A stretch of 64,000 nucleotides of DNA from Bin87 sp963668585 (GCA_963668585.1 OY764869.1:3224001-3288000); one strand, 5' to 3'. Counted from the first letter of the stretch, positions 1 to 8,723 are shown. The notes: generated by a model not told the origin, from the letters alone. Made by a program: numbers and translations.

Positions 1-123
1 TCCGTCAACTCCCTGTCGCCGCCGCTGCCTCCCGACCGCTGGATCATCTCGGTCGAAAAAATCCGCCGCACTCCCGGCCGCTACCCCCGCCGCGTCGGAG
101 TGCCGGCCAAACAACCTCTGTGA
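1..123 (+). CDS. rsmG: RsmG (GidB) 16S rRNA m7G methyltransferase, C-terminal end only
   Basis: The window opens inside a gene. Frame 1 reads 40 codons to a TGA at 121-123. The tail contains the stretch KIRRTPGRYPRR, then G.PAKQPL at the very end, which matches the highly conserved C-terminus of RsmG, the SAM-dependent enzyme that makes N7-methylguanosine in the 530 loop of 16S rRNA. The catalytic domain and start lie upstream of the window. The identification rests on this short but characteristic tail. It could not be found by start-codon ORF calling because no start lies inside the window. Confidence 0.85.
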   Translation, partial: SVNSLSPPLPPDRWIISVEKIRRTPGRYPRRVGVPAKQPL

Positions 124-177
124 CCGCGCTCATTCCGATTCCAGTTTCCCCACCCCTCTGACCCCGCTCCAACCGCC

Positions 178-202
178 CCGCTCATCCTGAGCCTGTCGAA
201 GG
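178..202 (+). repeat. Dispersed repeat R2, copy 1
   Basis: A 25-bp unit containing CATCCTGAGCCTGTCGAA lies in the 176-bp gap between rsmG and the deacetylase-like gene. An identical 25-bp copy occurs at 23364-23388 and a degenerate one at 15140-15162. It has no coding role. Function unknown. Confidence 0.7.
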
Positions 203-299
203 ATGGCTGCCCGAATCCAGCCGTAAGCGGCTTCGATGCCCGGGGCGAAACGTGTTAGGCTTCCTCCGAGTCAATCCAACCGACCACGAGGAAATCATC

Positions 300-1427
300 A
301 TGCCCCGCGCCGCGTTCATCTACGACGATGCCATGAGCCAACACGTGCTGCGTTCCGACCACCCCATGCGGCCCATCAGGCTGCGCAACACCTACGAATT
401 GCTGGACGCCTACGGCGCATTCGATAGCGACCAATCGATGCTCGTATCGCCTGCATTGGCAAACGAGTCCAGCGTGGGCATGTTCCATTCCCGCGATTAC
501 ATGGCCGCAGTGCGCACCTTCAGTCTGGGGCTGACCGGCTACCAGCCTCAACGGTTCGGATTCGCCCAGGGCGGCGACAACCCCACCTATCCGGGCATGT
601 ACGAAGCCGCCATGCTCAGCACCGGAGCGACCCTCACCGCCGCGCAGATGGTGGCGGACGGCGAGGCTCAGGCAGCGTTCAACATCAGCGGTGGGCTGCA
701 TCACGCGGCGGCGCGGAACGCCAGCGGATTCTGTGTATTCAACGACCCGGTGGTCGCCATCCACTACCTGCTCAACCGGGGTCTGCGCGTGGCTTATGTG
801 GATATTGACGCCCACCACGGCGACGGCGTACAGGACGCTTTCTACGGCGACCCCCGCGTGCTGACCATCTCCGTTCACGAGTCCGGTCAGTACCTGTTCC
901 CCGGCACCGGATTTGCCGGAGAGATTGGCTCAGGTGATGGCGTTGGTTACGCAGTAAACCTGCCGCTCTACCCGTACACCGACGACGATATCTACCTCGA
1001 AGCATTCGAGGCGATCGTGCCACCCCTCATCAACGCCTTCTCGCCCGACGTTCTGTTGACCCAACTGGGCATTGACTCATACCACACCGACCCACTGACG
1101 CACCTGCAGGTCACCAGTCGCGGCTTTGTCGCCGCCGTCACGCGCCTCGGCGCCCTCGGCATCCCCTGGCTCGCCACCGGCGGCGGCGGATACGACATCG
1201 GCGCGGTGGCCCGCTGCTGGGCGCTGGCCTACGGCGTCATGTGCGGCGTAGACTGGCCCGACCGCATACCCACTGCGGCCATTGAGCGTTTGGGCCGCAC
1301 AGCGCTGCGCGACACCGAAATTCCGGAGATCCCAGACCACATCCGCGCCGACGCCCGCGCGCTGGCTGTCGAAAGTGTCGCCGCAATCAGGGACGCGGTG
1401 TTCCCGGTTCACGGGTTGAGCGCGTAG
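300..1427 (+). CDS. Histone deacetylase / acetoin-utilisation (AcuC-like) family amidohydrolase
   Basis: 375 aa, the usual size of the arginase-deacetylase fold family, whose bacterial members remove acyl groups from polyamines, lysines or other amides using Zn. Visible signatures are the active-site His pair in GGLHHA (134-135), the metal-binding DIDAHHGDG stretch (Asp170 and His172 as likely Zn ligands), the third Asp in LGIDSYHTDPL, and the GGGGYD loop carrying the transition-state Tyr. The ATG at 300 is preferred over an upstream GTG at 252 because GAGGAA (288-293) sits 6 nt before it and the family N-terminus begins here. The 3' end overlaps the convergent trmI gene by 19 bp. Substrate cannot be read from sequence. 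Confidence 0.9.
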   Translation: MPRAAFIYDDAMSQHVLRSDHPMRPIRLRNTYELLDAYGAFDSDQSMLVSPALANESSVGMFHSRDYMAAVRTFSLGLTGYQPQRFGFAQGGDNPTYPGMYEAAMLSTGATLTAAQMVADGEAQAAFNISGGLHHAAARNASGFCVFNDPVVAIHYLLNRGLRVAYVDIDAHHGDGVQDAFYGDPRVLTISVHESGQYLFPGTGFAGEIGSGDGVGYAVNLPLYPYTDDDIYLEAFEAIVPPLINAFSPDVLLTQLGIDSYHTDPLTHLQVTSRGFVAAVTRLGALGIPWLATGGGGYDIGAVARCWALAYGVMCGVDWPDRIPTAAIERLGRTALRDTEIPEIPDHIRADARALAVESVAAIRDAVFPVHGLSA

Positions 1428-2266
1428 CCCTGCCGACTCGGCGGCACACAACGAACCGCCGTGGTGATGAATCCGCTGTGCGCAACCATCCGGTGCGCCG
1501 GCCGTACGCTGCGCCGCGTGACATTCCAACCCCGCAGCATGGTTTCGGCCGTCTCGATTCGCGCGAACCTTCCGTCGTCCTGCATCGCCATCACCAGTTC
1601 ATGCACCTGCAGCACGGTGGGCAGGAAACATAGCAGGATTCCGCCGGTGTGCAATGCCTCGGCGGCAGCGTCCAGCGCCCGCCACGGTTCCGGCAAATCC
1701 AACACCACCCGGTCCACGATGTCATCGCCGAGGCCTTCGGCAATGTCGCCGATCCTGACCTGCCATTGGGAGGTATCGGTGATCACTGATTCGACGTTTG
1801 ACCGCGCCTTGGCCACCACCTCAGGGTTGATTTCGTAAGACACCAGGCGTCCGGTGGGACCCACCGCCCGCAGCAATCCGGTGGTCAACGCGCCCGATCC
1901 CAGGCCTGCTTCCACCACCGTCGCGCCCGGGAAAATGTCGGCCATCGACACGATGTTCCCCAGGTCCTTGGCGTATATCACCTGCGGCCCGCGCGGCATC
2001 AGGCGCACGTAATCGCCCAGCGTGGGCCGGATGCCCAGCAGCACGTGGCCGCGACTCGTGGTGTACCAACCCCCCACCGGGTGTCCGATCACTTCCCCAT
2101 GGGGAATGAACCCCAGATGGCAGTGAAAATCCCGGTCTTGGGTGAGGGTCTGCAGATAGGCGCGCCCCTTGCGATCCAGGAACAGCGCCAGTTCGCCGGG
2201 TTGGAAAAGGTGCTGCTCGTCACCGTCCGGGGCGTTCGCCACTTCGGCGTCTTCGGGGGCATTCAT
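1409..2266 (-). CDS. trmI: TrmI-family tRNA (adenine-58-N1) methyltransferase
   Basis: 285 aa. The N-terminal part (about 20-90) is the small beta domain of bacterial TrmI, followed by a Rossmann SAM-methyltransferase domain: motif I VVEAGLGSGALT at 117-128, the acidic loop EINPEVV, and motif IV VLDLPEPW with the catalytic-loop Asp. The enzyme makes m1A58 in the T-loop of tRNA. The ATG at 2266 fits the family N-terminus and lies 6 nt after a TATAAT box on the same strand, implying a transcript with no leader. It is divergent from the DUF2203 gene across only 21 bp, and its 3' end overlaps the deacetylase-like gene. Confidence 0.88.
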   Translation of the reverse strand: MNAPEDAEVANAPDGDEQHLFQPGELALFLDRKGRAYLQTLTQDRDFHCHLGFIPHGEVIGHPVGGWYTTSRGHVLLGIRPTLGDYVRLMPRGPQVIYAKDLGNIVSMADIFPGATVVEAGLGSGALTTGLLRAVGPTGRLVSYEINPEVVAKARSNVESVITDTSQWQVRIGDIAEGLGDDIVDRVVLDLPEPWRALDAAAEALHTGGILLCFLPTVLQVHELVMAMQDDGRFARIETAETMLRGWNVTRRSVRPAHRMVAHSGFITTAVRCVPPSRQGYALNP

Positions 2267-2287
2267 TGCTGTATTATACAGGGCGTT
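2267..2287. promoter_or_regulatory. Shared 21-bp divergent promoter of trmI and the DUF2203 gene
   Basis: The whole gap is 21 bp. On the minus strand TATAAT (2273-2278) ends 6 nt before the trmI ATG. On the plus strand TATACA (2275-2280) ends 7 nt before the DUF2203 ATG at 2288. The two -10 boxes overlap on opposite strands and there is no room for Shine-Dalgarno leaders, so both mRNAs are probably leaderless. Any -35 contact would fall inside the opposite coding region, and none is obvious. Confidence 0.6.
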
Positions 2288-2686
2288 ATGATGGAGCGGT
2301 TGTTCACATATGAACAGGCCAACGATCTGGTGCCGTGGCTGGAGGAGCGATTTGCCTCCATGCAACCCCTGAGAGCCGAACTCGTGGATCGCCAGGAAGC
2401 CCTGCTGTCGTTGCTGCGCCGGCGACGCAGCAACGGACATTCCAGCAGCGAGGAAGAAATCGCCGAAACCGAGGCCGAAGTCACCCGCCTGACACGCAGG
2501 TTGCAGGACGCCGTCAAAGAAATCACCGACCAGGGCATCCTGGTGCGCGACATCGGCCGGGGTCTGGTTGACTTCCCATCCAACCGCGAGGGAGAAATCG
2601 TCCATCTCTGCTGGCAACGAGGCGAACCCGCCATCGACTGGTGGCACCCCACCAACACCGGTTTCGCCGGCCGCCAACCTTTGTAG
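2288..2686 (+). CDS. DUF2203 family protein
   Basis: 132 aa, a typical length for DUF2203. It opens with the family's LFTYEQANDLVPWLEE stretch, continues with a long charged helical segment (about 30-85, likely coiled coil) and ends in the conserved block DFPS..EGEIVHLCW..GE..I.WWH. Function unknown. An ATGATG start at 2288/2291 has no Shine-Dalgarno sequence and sits 7 nt from a -10-like box, so leaderless initiation is likely. It is divergent from trmI. Confidence 0.85.
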   Translation: MMERLFTYEQANDLVPWLEERFASMQPLRAELVDRQEALLSLLRRRRSNGHSSSEEEIAETEAEVTRLTRRLQDAVKEITDQGILVRDIGRGLVDFPSNREGEIVHLCWQRGEPAIDWWHPTNTGFAGRQPL

Positions 2687-2790
2687 GTCATCAGCGAAGC
2701 ATCAATTGCAACGCCGGATGGCCCAAGGAAGCACAACATTCCCGCCCGGCGAGGTCGGCAGAACCTTACTGGCGCAGCTTGGCGCCGGCA

Positions 2791-3585
2791 TCATTGGGCG
2801 GAAACCGGAGCGTTGAGATTTCCGATCCCGGTCAGCGCCGCCCGGATTTCATCAGCGTGTACGGCGTAAAAGGTACCCAACAGCGTCTCGCCCTGATCCG
2901 ATCGACGGGCCGCCGCCCGAATCATCCCGATCACCTCGCCGTCGGTATTCAATACCGGCCCGCCGCTGTCTCCCGGGTCAATTGCCGCGTCCATCTCAAG
3001 GTTGCGCCCGTAACTGTCGGGGCCGAAATTGGTAATCTGCGACAGGATACCGGCGTTGGCTTTGGGCGACCCCACCGTTCCCTCGCGCTTGACTCCGCTG
3101 CCCGAATACCCCAGGGCCAGCAACGGTTTGGCGATATCGCCGCTGCCCGCATCTCCCAGTTCCAGCGGCCTCGCGTGCGGTTCCAGCACAACCTCGTCCT
3201 CGTTGAAACTGAGAAACGCTACGTCCAGCCGTTCGTTGAACCCCGCCAACGTTGCCGTGAACGTCGGGACCGTTGACTGACGCACAATGACCTGCTTGTG
3301 GCCGGCCACAACGTGCGCCGTCGTCACAATCAGGCCCGGCTCCAGCAGCCAACCCGTACCATGCTGCCCGTCCGTCGGATCTATGTAGAAAACGGACGCT
3401 CGCGATGCGCGATAGAGCGCGTTGAGATCGGGCGCAATATATGGCGCGGGGTTGGCTGACGTTCCGGCATCCCGCCCGGCATCGCCGTCAGCGCCGCCGG
3501 GGACACAACCGGCGGCGACCAGGATCAACCCGGCCGCCGCCAGAAACCGGATTCCAAAGCAGGTGATGCTTGGGCAGTTCCGCAA
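2791..3585 (-). CDS. Trypsin-like serine protease lipoprotein
   Basis: 264 aa. The N-terminal hydrophobic segment ends in the lipobox LVAAGC (Cys27), so the protein should be lipid-anchored outside the membrane, followed by a low-complexity Gly/Asp linker. The chymotrypsin-fold triad is visible: His91 in TTAHVVAG, Asp121 in ERLDVAF and Ser207 in PGDSGGPV. No PDZ domain follows, unlike DegP. The start is a TTG with GGTGAG just upstream; no ATG or GTG exists before the lipobox. It begins 11 nt after the aldehyde dehydrogenase stop and is probably cotranscribed with it. Substrate unknown. Confidence 0.85.
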   Translation of the reverse strand: MRNCPSITCFGIRFLAAAGLILVAAGCVPGGADGDAGRDAGTSANPAPYIAPDLNALYRASRASVFYIDPTDGQHGTGWLLEPGLIVTTAHVVAGHKQVIVRQSTVPTFTATLAGFNERLDVAFLSFNEDEVVLEPHARPLELGDAGSGDIAKPLLALGYSGSGVKREGTVGSPKANAGILSQITNFGPDSYGRNLEMDAAIDPGDSGGPVLNTDGEVIGMIRAAARRSDQGETLLGTFYAVHADEIRAALTGIGNLNAPVSAQ

Positions 3586-3596
3586 ATCTCACCCGG

Positions 3597-5096
3597 CTAA
3601 ATGAACCGGGCCTGTTCTCTGGCCGCGTCCGCGTAATCGATATAGACGGTGATAACCTCACTGAAAAAGTCCACCGCTTCCACACCCTGCTCGCGTTGAC
3701 CCACACCGGAGGCTTTCAAACCCCCGAAGGGCAGATGCACTTCGCCGCCCAGCGTCGGCGCGTTCACGTGGACCATGCCAGCATCCACGGTATTGATATA
3801 ACGGAACGCCCGTGGAATGTCTCGCGTGTACACCGACGACGACAATCCAAACTTCACGCTGTTGGAGATTTCCACCGCGTGCTCCAGGTCTCTGGCCCGG
3901 AACACAGTTAGCACCGGCCCGAAAATCTCCTCGCGCGCGATGCGCATATCCGGGTCAACGTCCGTGAAGATGGTGGGTTCAACGTACCAGCCATCGTCGT
4001 AAATCCCGCCCGTCGGCGTGCCCCCGCCGTACACCAGGGTCGCTCCCTCATCTTTGCCCGCCGCGATATACTCCGACACGGTACGCTGCTGCGACTCGCT
4101 GGCCAACGGACTGACGTCGATGCCGTCCTCGATGCCGTCGCCGATGGTCAGCTTCGAGGTGCGTTCGATTAGTTCGGCCATGAACTCGTCGTACACGCCG
4201 TCCTCGACTATCACTCGGCTCGTCGCGGTGCAGCGCTGGCCCGTGGAGCCGAACGCTCCCTGCACGATGCCGCCCAGCGCCTTGTCCAGGTCGGCGTCAG
4301 CCAGCAGGATGACGGCGTTCTTGCCGCCCATCTCGGCCTGCACCTTCTTGAGCAGAGAAGCGCCGCGCGTATAAAGCTCGGTGCCGATTTCGGTGCTGCC
4401 CGTAAAGGATATGCCCGCCACGTCCGGCGATTCCACCAGCGCGTTGCCCACGCTGCCGCCCGGCCCGGTGATGAAGTTGAGGACTCCGGGGGGCACGCCG
4501 GCCTCCTCAAACACTTCCACAAGCTTCACCGCGCACAGCGGCGTGCTGGACGCCGGCTTGAACACGATGGCGTTGCCGCAGATCAGCGCCGGCGCCATCT
4601 TCCACGCGGGGATGGCAATGGGGAAGTTCCACGGCGTGATGATTCCCACCACACCCAACGGACGACGCACCGTGTACGCCACGGTGTTCGGCAACTCCGA
4701 CGGCGTGGTGTAGCCGAACATCCGCCGGCCCTCTCCGGCGGCGTACTCCATGATGTTCATGGCCCGTTTGACCTCGCCGCGGGCGTCGGGCAACGGTTTG
4801 CCCTCCTCCTGGGTGATGGTGCGGGCGATCTCTTCGCCCCGACGCTCCATGATCTCCAGCGCCCTGAACAGCACCTGGGCGCGCACGGGAGCGGGGGTGT
4901 CGGCCCAACCGGCGGCAGCGTCGGCAGCGGAGGCGACGGCCCGCAGTGTGTCCTCGGGATTCGACAGTTGGAAATGCCCCAGAACCTGTTGCTTGTGCGC
5001 GGGGTTATAGACGGAATAGGTGCGCCCCGAGTCGGAGGGCGTCCATTCCCCGTTGATGAAATTCAAATGAGTCCTGACGTCGGAGGTAGTAGTCAT
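3597..5096 (-). CDS. NAD(P)-dependent aldehyde dehydrogenase
   Basis: 499 aa, full length for the ALDH superfamily. Conserved elements are TPWNFP (Asn157, oxyanion), the cofactor-binding FTGSTEIG, the general base Glu255 in AEMGGKN, the catalytic Cys289 in GQRCTATSR and EEIFGPV near the C-terminus. It oxidises an aldehyde to the acid. The overall pattern resembles the succinate-semialdehyde / alpha-ketoglutaric-semialdehyde group, but the substrate cannot be fixed. AGGAG lies upstream of the ATG at 5096 at a rather long spacing. The lipoprotein protease follows 11 nt downstream. Confidence 0.93.
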   Translation of the reverse strand: MTTTSDVRTHLNFINGEWTPSDSGRTYSVYNPAHKQQVLGHFQLSNPEDTLRAVASAADAAAGWADTPAPVRAQVLFRALEIMERRGEEIARTITQEEGKPLPDARGEVKRAMNIMEYAAGEGRRMFGYTTPSELPNTVAYTVRRPLGVVGIITPWNFPIAIPAWKMAPALICGNAIVFKPASSTPLCAVKLVEVFEEAGVPPGVLNFITGPGGSVGNALVESPDVAGISFTGSTEIGTELYTRGASLLKKVQAEMGGKNAVILLADADLDKALGGIVQGAFGSTGQRCTATSRVIVEDGVYDEFMAELIERTSKLTIGDGIEDGIDVSPLASESQQRTVSEYIAAGKDEGATLVYGGGTPTGGIYDDGWYVEPTIFTDVDPDMRIAREEIFGPVLTVFRARDLEHAVEISNSVKFGLSSSVYTRDIPRAFRYINTVDAGMVHVNAPTLGGEVHLPFGGLKASGVGQREQGVEAVDFFSEVITVYIDYADAAREQARFI

Positions 5097-5442
5097 CGCA
5101 GTTTATTCGCTCCTGAAGGCCGTAACGTCCGCCATCCGCGGATTCCACTTCGCAGAATACTACCACCGCCAAGCCCCCGGCAAGCCGGGCTCGGATCATT
5201 CATCCGCCCAACGGTCGGCAAGCGCCTTCACCGCCCTGCGGCAACGCCGGCGGCAACGCCGGCGGACAACGGTCGATGGGGCCCGTTCACACTTTGAAAA
5301 CCATACGTCGTTCCTGCGAAATCAGGAACCCAGAAAAGTCTCGGCAACAGTACCGTTGGCGTCATTTTGTACTTTCTGGCTCCCCGCTTTCGCGTGAATA
5401 ACGGAATATGCTCACGCAAATCACGGAAAGTGCGAACTTGCC
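5097..5442. other. Gap of about 346 bp between the aldehyde dehydrogenase and panC
   Basis: No credible gene. It contains a short direct duplication of CGGCAACGCCGG near 5239-5265 and an R3-type inverted repeat at 5310-5329 (GTTCCTG, CGAAAT, CAGGAAC). The right part is less GC-rich and holds the aldehyde dehydrogenase upstream side and the panC 3' side. No clear promoter or terminator was recognised. Confidence 0.5.
5310..5329. repeat. Repeat R3, copy 1 (short inverted repeat)
   Basis: GTTCCTG and CAGGAAC form a perfect 7-bp stem around CGAAAT. A related element with the same CGAAA loop lies at 20275-20294 (ATTCCCG / CGGGAAT). These look like decayed members of a REP-like intergenic family. 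Confidence 0.55.
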
Positions 5443-6285
5443 CTAACCCACCACCACGTTATCTATCAACCGCACCGACCCCAACCTCACCGCCGTCGCC
5501 ATCATCACCGGCCGGCCCGCCTCTGCCACACTCACCGGAGCCATCGTCTCCGCATCCACCACGCTCACGTAGTCCACGGCGGACACCAGCGGCTCCTGAT
5601 TTAGCAGGCGCAACGCCACAGCCCTGAGCCTTTCCGCGTCGCGCTCCCCGGCCCGCCATAACGAATCGGCGGCGCACAGTGCGCGGTACACCACCGGGGC
5701 CACGGCCCGCTCCTCATCCGTCAGGTACGCGTTGCGGCTGCTCATCGCCAGGCCGTCCGGTTCACGGATGGTGGGCATCGTCACCACGTCAACCCCCAGG
5801 TTCAGGTCGAGGTTCATCTTCCGTATCACCGCCACCTGTTGCCCATCCTTCTGCCCGAAATACGCCCGGTCGGGCCGCGTGATGGTGAACAACTTCGCCA
5901 CCACCGTCGCCACGCCCCTGAAATGGCCCGGACGCGCCGCGCCCTCCATTCCATCGGTCACTGCGCCGGGTTCGACCCAGGTGTCGAAGCCTTCCGGATA
6001 AACTTCGGCAGGCGGTGGCGCGAATACTAGATCAGCGCCCTGCGCTTCGAGCAACTCCAGGTCCCGCTCCATCGTTCGGGGATACGTGGCGAAATCCTCG
6101 TTCTCCCCAAACTGCGTCGGATTCACGAATACCGACGCCGCCATCGTTACGTTGTCCGCCCGCGCCTGTCGGGTCAGCGACAGGTGCCCATCGTGCAGCG
6201 CCCCCATCGTCGGTACCAGACCCAACGGCCGCTCCACCTCACGGCACAGCGCCATCATCTCCGCGCAAGTATCAACCACCCTCAT
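5443..6285 (-). CDS. panC: Pantothenate synthetase
   Basis: 280 aa, the standard length. It condenses pantoate and beta-alanine with ATP to give pantothenate on the way to coenzyme A. The nucleotidyl-transferase HIGH-type motif is in PTMGALHDGHLSL (25-37). Other conserved blocks are VFVNPTQFG, FGQKDGQQ, the KMSKS-like MSSRNAYL and the C-terminal RLIDN. The ATG at 6285 matches the family start, with purine-rich AGGGG/TAGGGA upstream. It lies 39 nt after herA and may be the last gene of that unit. panB and panD are not in the window. Confidence 0.96.
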   Translation of the reverse strand: MRVVDTCAEMMALCREVERPLGLVPTMGALHDGHLSLTRQARADNVTMAASVFVNPTQFGENEDFATYPRTMERDLELLEAQGADLVFAPPPAEVYPEGFDTWVEPGAVTDGMEGAARPGHFRGVATVVAKLFTITRPDRAYFGQKDGQQVAVIRKMNLDLNLGVDVVTMPTIREPDGLAMSSRNAYLTDEERAVAPVVYRALCAADSLWRAGERDAERLRAVALRLLNQEPLVSAVDYVSVVDAETMAPVSVAEAGRPVMMATAVRLGSVRLIDNVVVG

Positions 6286-6324
6286 ATCCCTATATCCCCT
6301 GCATCCTGTCCTTCGATGGGAAAC

Positions 6325-8064
6325 TCACTCCGGCGGAAACAACTCGTCAATCTCCCGTTGCATCCGCTCGGCGTCGGTCTCGCCCACCGCCCCAACCGTC
6401 GCCGGCGATCCCACCGGGTGTTGAATCGCCATTTCCGCGTAGAACGACTCGTCATAGTCCCGGGGACGCACCACCACCGGCATGGGCACGGCGTGGCCGA
6501 ACACCAACGCCTGCTGCTTGCTGTCCAAACGGGCCAGTACGCCGCGCAGTTGACCGGCATCCCGTGCGCCCATCAGCACCGCGTTCATGTCGCGATCATC
6601 GTTGAGGGCACAGGACAATCGGGTTCCAAGCTGACTCATCACCTCAGAGTCGATGCCGCTGGGCCGCTGGTCAACGATCATCAGCGTCACATTATATTTC
6701 CGAAGCTCACGGGCAATGGCCCCGAATATCGTCTGCGAAGCGATCTCCGGCGTCAGGAATTTGTGGGCTTCCTCGATGAAAATCACCAGCGGACGCGGTT
6801 CGTCGCCCTGACCCCCATCGGCAGATTCCTTGTCCCGTACCCACCTGTCGTGGATCCTGCGTGTCAGCAGGTTGCTCACCAGGACGTAGGCCGCGTTGTT
6901 GCGCCCATACTTCCCAAACTCCAGCACCACGTGATTGCCGCGTTGCAGGTGTTCGATGATGCCCCCTGCGGACCCGCTGCCCGCGCCGGTGTCAGCCAGG
7001 AAGCCGAACCGGCCCCACGCCGAAAGCCTCCGATGCAGGGTCTGCAGCGCCGCCAGGTTGACGCCCATCTCGTTGGCCAGATCGCCCACCTCGGCCCCGG
7101 TCAGTGCGAGGAATGCCTGCAGCCACGCGCCGCCGCCGTAATGCCGTTCGAGATTCCACGCGGTGGCGGCGGCAACCTCCGACAGATTCAGCAGATCCCG
7201 CAGGACTTCAATGTCGGCCGGCTCGATTTCATCGTAGCCGATGCGCACCACACCGTCCGGGGTTACCCCTCGACGGCGGCTGCTTTCTTCATCCAGCGTG
7301 AAGGTGACCACCCGGCTCGGGAACAGTTGCTTCAGTCCCTTGACCTGTCGGTGTCGGTCGTTGTCCTGCCCCTGCCATCCGTACTCGCTCTCCATGTCGA
7401 ACACCAGCGACACCGCCTGCCCTTCCTTCACCAACCCCGCCAACAGCATCCGCGCCAGGAACGTTTTGCCCGTACCGGACGCTCCGAAAACTCCCACCGA
7501 CCGGGTTGCCAGCGTCCCCAGATCCAAACGTATCGACGCCCCCTCCATGCCCTGCGGCGATCCCAGCGCGAAGGCGTCGCTGCCACGGGCGCTGAACACC
7601 GCGTCAATGTCCGTCTGCGACGCCGCGTACACCGGCGCGAAATGCTCCGGTATGGTTTTGGCCTGTTCCGTCAACGCGGCGGCCCTGCCGTCCGTGCCCG
7701 TGTCCAGCGGCGCGGTCATGCTGGGCATCACCGACAACTGACCGTACGCCAACGTGCCGCCCATCACCTCGGCGACGAAGCCATCACCGCCATCTCCGGA
7801 CACGCCGTCGGGCGGAAAGTGGCGGATGCTGTCGTCAACGGCGCGCAACTCCAGGTCCGTAACCACCGCGAAGTACCGCTGACGCTTCCCCTGTATCGTC
7901 ACAAACGATCCCACCGCTACGTCCTCCAAAGACGCATGGGATGTTCCATCCAACCGCACGTCCAGACCGCGCGACAGTGAACCCCCTACCACGACTCCCA
8001 GGCGTCGCATGGCGTGCGGGGAGTGACCGTTGCGTGCCGCGGCGATCCCGTCGTCCGCCATCAT
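6325..8064 (-). CDS. herA: HerA-type ATPase (DUF87, FtsK/HerA superfamily)
   Basis: 579 aa. An N-terminal beta-barrel (HAS-barrel-like) region of about 100 residues precedes the motor domain: Walker A GASGTGKT at 194-201 and Walker B LVIFIEEAH at 426-434, with DQRPSGI and the terminal LGTRL...ND segments typical of HerA. HerA hexamers are DNA-pumping motors that usually work with the NurA nuclease in end resection. The ATG at 8064 overlaps the stop of the preceding gene as ATGA, so the two are translationally coupled. No NurA is nearby; the coupled partner is an unrecognised protein. Confidence 0.85.
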   Translation of the reverse strand: MMADDGIAAARNGHSPHAMRRLGVVVGGSLSRGLDVRLDGTSHASLEDVAVGSFVTIQGKRQRYFAVVTDLELRAVDDSIRHFPPDGVSGDGGDGFVAEVMGGTLAYGQLSVMPSMTAPLDTGTDGRAAALTEQAKTIPEHFAPVYAASQTDIDAVFSARGSDAFALGSPQGMEGASIRLDLGTLATRSVGVFGASGTGKTFLARMLLAGLVKEGQAVSLVFDMESEYGWQGQDNDRHRQVKGLKQLFPSRVVTFTLDEESSRRRGVTPDGVVRIGYDEIEPADIEVLRDLLNLSEVAAATAWNLERHYGGGAWLQAFLALTGAEVGDLANEMGVNLAALQTLHRRLSAWGRFGFLADTGAGSGSAGGIIEHLQRGNHVVLEFGKYGRNNAAYVLVSNLLTRRIHDRWVRDKESADGGQGDEPRPLVIFIEEAHKFLTPEIASQTIFGAIARELRKYNVTLMIVDQRPSGIDSEVMSQLGTRLSCALNDDRDMNAVLMGARDAGQLRGVLARLDSKQQALVFGHAVPMPVVVRPRDYDESFYAEMAIQHPVGSPATVGAVGETDAERMQREIDELFPPE

Positions 8065-8654
8065 CTCACCATCTCCCGCAGCACCGATTGCAACCTCAGC
8101 GGTTCGCCTGCCAGTTCCGCCGCCAGCGTCCGGCCTGCCCGTGTGAGAAACTCTCGACGATCGACCGCCCCCGCGCACGACTGCCGCAAAAAACGGGCCA
8201 GGGCCGAATCGGCGGCCGGGGAACGGTCCGCCAGCAATATCCTGAGCCAGCCCAACTCACGCGAAAATTCGGAGGTCTCGTCGCCGTCGCAAACGAACAC
8301 GAACGCATGCAGATTCGGCGGAGTCTCCGGCAAGCCCGGTCTCATCAGCGTGCCGTCCCGATACCCCACGATGGTCGCGGCGAACCTGGTGGTCAGCATC
8401 GCGCCAAGCTGGGGATTGGTGACGTAAATCTCTTCTTCGGTCTCCAGTGACAACCCCCTCGGCGCCAACGGCCGCGTGGGATCCAGGGGTTCGTTCCAGA
8501 CCTCTCGCACCACCGCATACACCGGCGGCGACCCCACGCGCAGGAGTGATCCCAACGGCGGAGCGGAGAGCAATTCATAGCACTGCGCTTCGATCCGCTC
8601 GGTGTGCGAGACCATCACTTCGCCAACCCGCTGCCCTGCCATCGTGTCCATCAT
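8061..8654 (-). CDS. Unknown protein translationally coupled to herA
   Basis: 197 aa from the ATG at 8654; a TTG at 8687 is open in frame but lies too close to the predicted transcription start. No known catalytic motif was recognised. The N-terminal half contains an ordered block GSLLRVGSPPVYAVVREV followed by EPLDPTRPLAPRG, suggesting a small beta-rich domain like the barrel found in HerA partners; the C-terminal half is helical and Arg/Leu-rich. Its stop TGA overlaps the herA ATG. An extended -10 TGCTAAAAT lies on this strand at 8691-8699. It takes the genomic place of a NurA partner but shows no nuclease acidic motifs. Confidence 0.8.
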   Translation of the reverse strand: MMDTMAGQRVGEVMVSHTERIEAQCYELLSAPPLGSLLRVGSPPVYAVVREVWNEPLDPTRPLAPRGLSLETEEEIYVTNPQLGAMLTTRFAATIVGYRDGTLMRPGLPETPPNLHAFVFVCDGDETSEFSRELGWLRILLADRSPAADSALARFLRQSCAGAVDRREFLTRAGRTLAAELAGEPLRLQSVLREMVR

Positions 8655-8690
8655 GCGCGCCTTTGCCACCCAAAACGCCAGTGTCAAGCG

Positions 8691-8699
8691 ATTTTAGCA
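8691..8699 (-). promoter_or_regulatory. Extended -10 promoter of the herA operon
   Basis: TGCTAAAAT read on the minus strand, an extended -10 with no recognisable -35. A start about 7 nt downstream gives a leader of about 30 nt to the ATG at 8654. It faces away from the tRNA-Asn promoter, which uses the identical nonamer. Confidence 0.55.
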
Positions 8700-8723
8700 T
8701 GGGCGGCGCGGAATTGGCCGCAG

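Noticed and set aside
2299..2312. GTTCA-CATA-TGAAC inverted repeat inside the start of the DUF2203 gene
   Set aside because: Arms are only 5 bp and lie in coding sequence with ordinary codons; an operator role cannot be supported.
6184..7980. 598-codon plus-strand frame opposite herA
   Set aside because: His/Arg/Pro-rich antisense product; herA has Walker motifs and translational coupling on the other strand.
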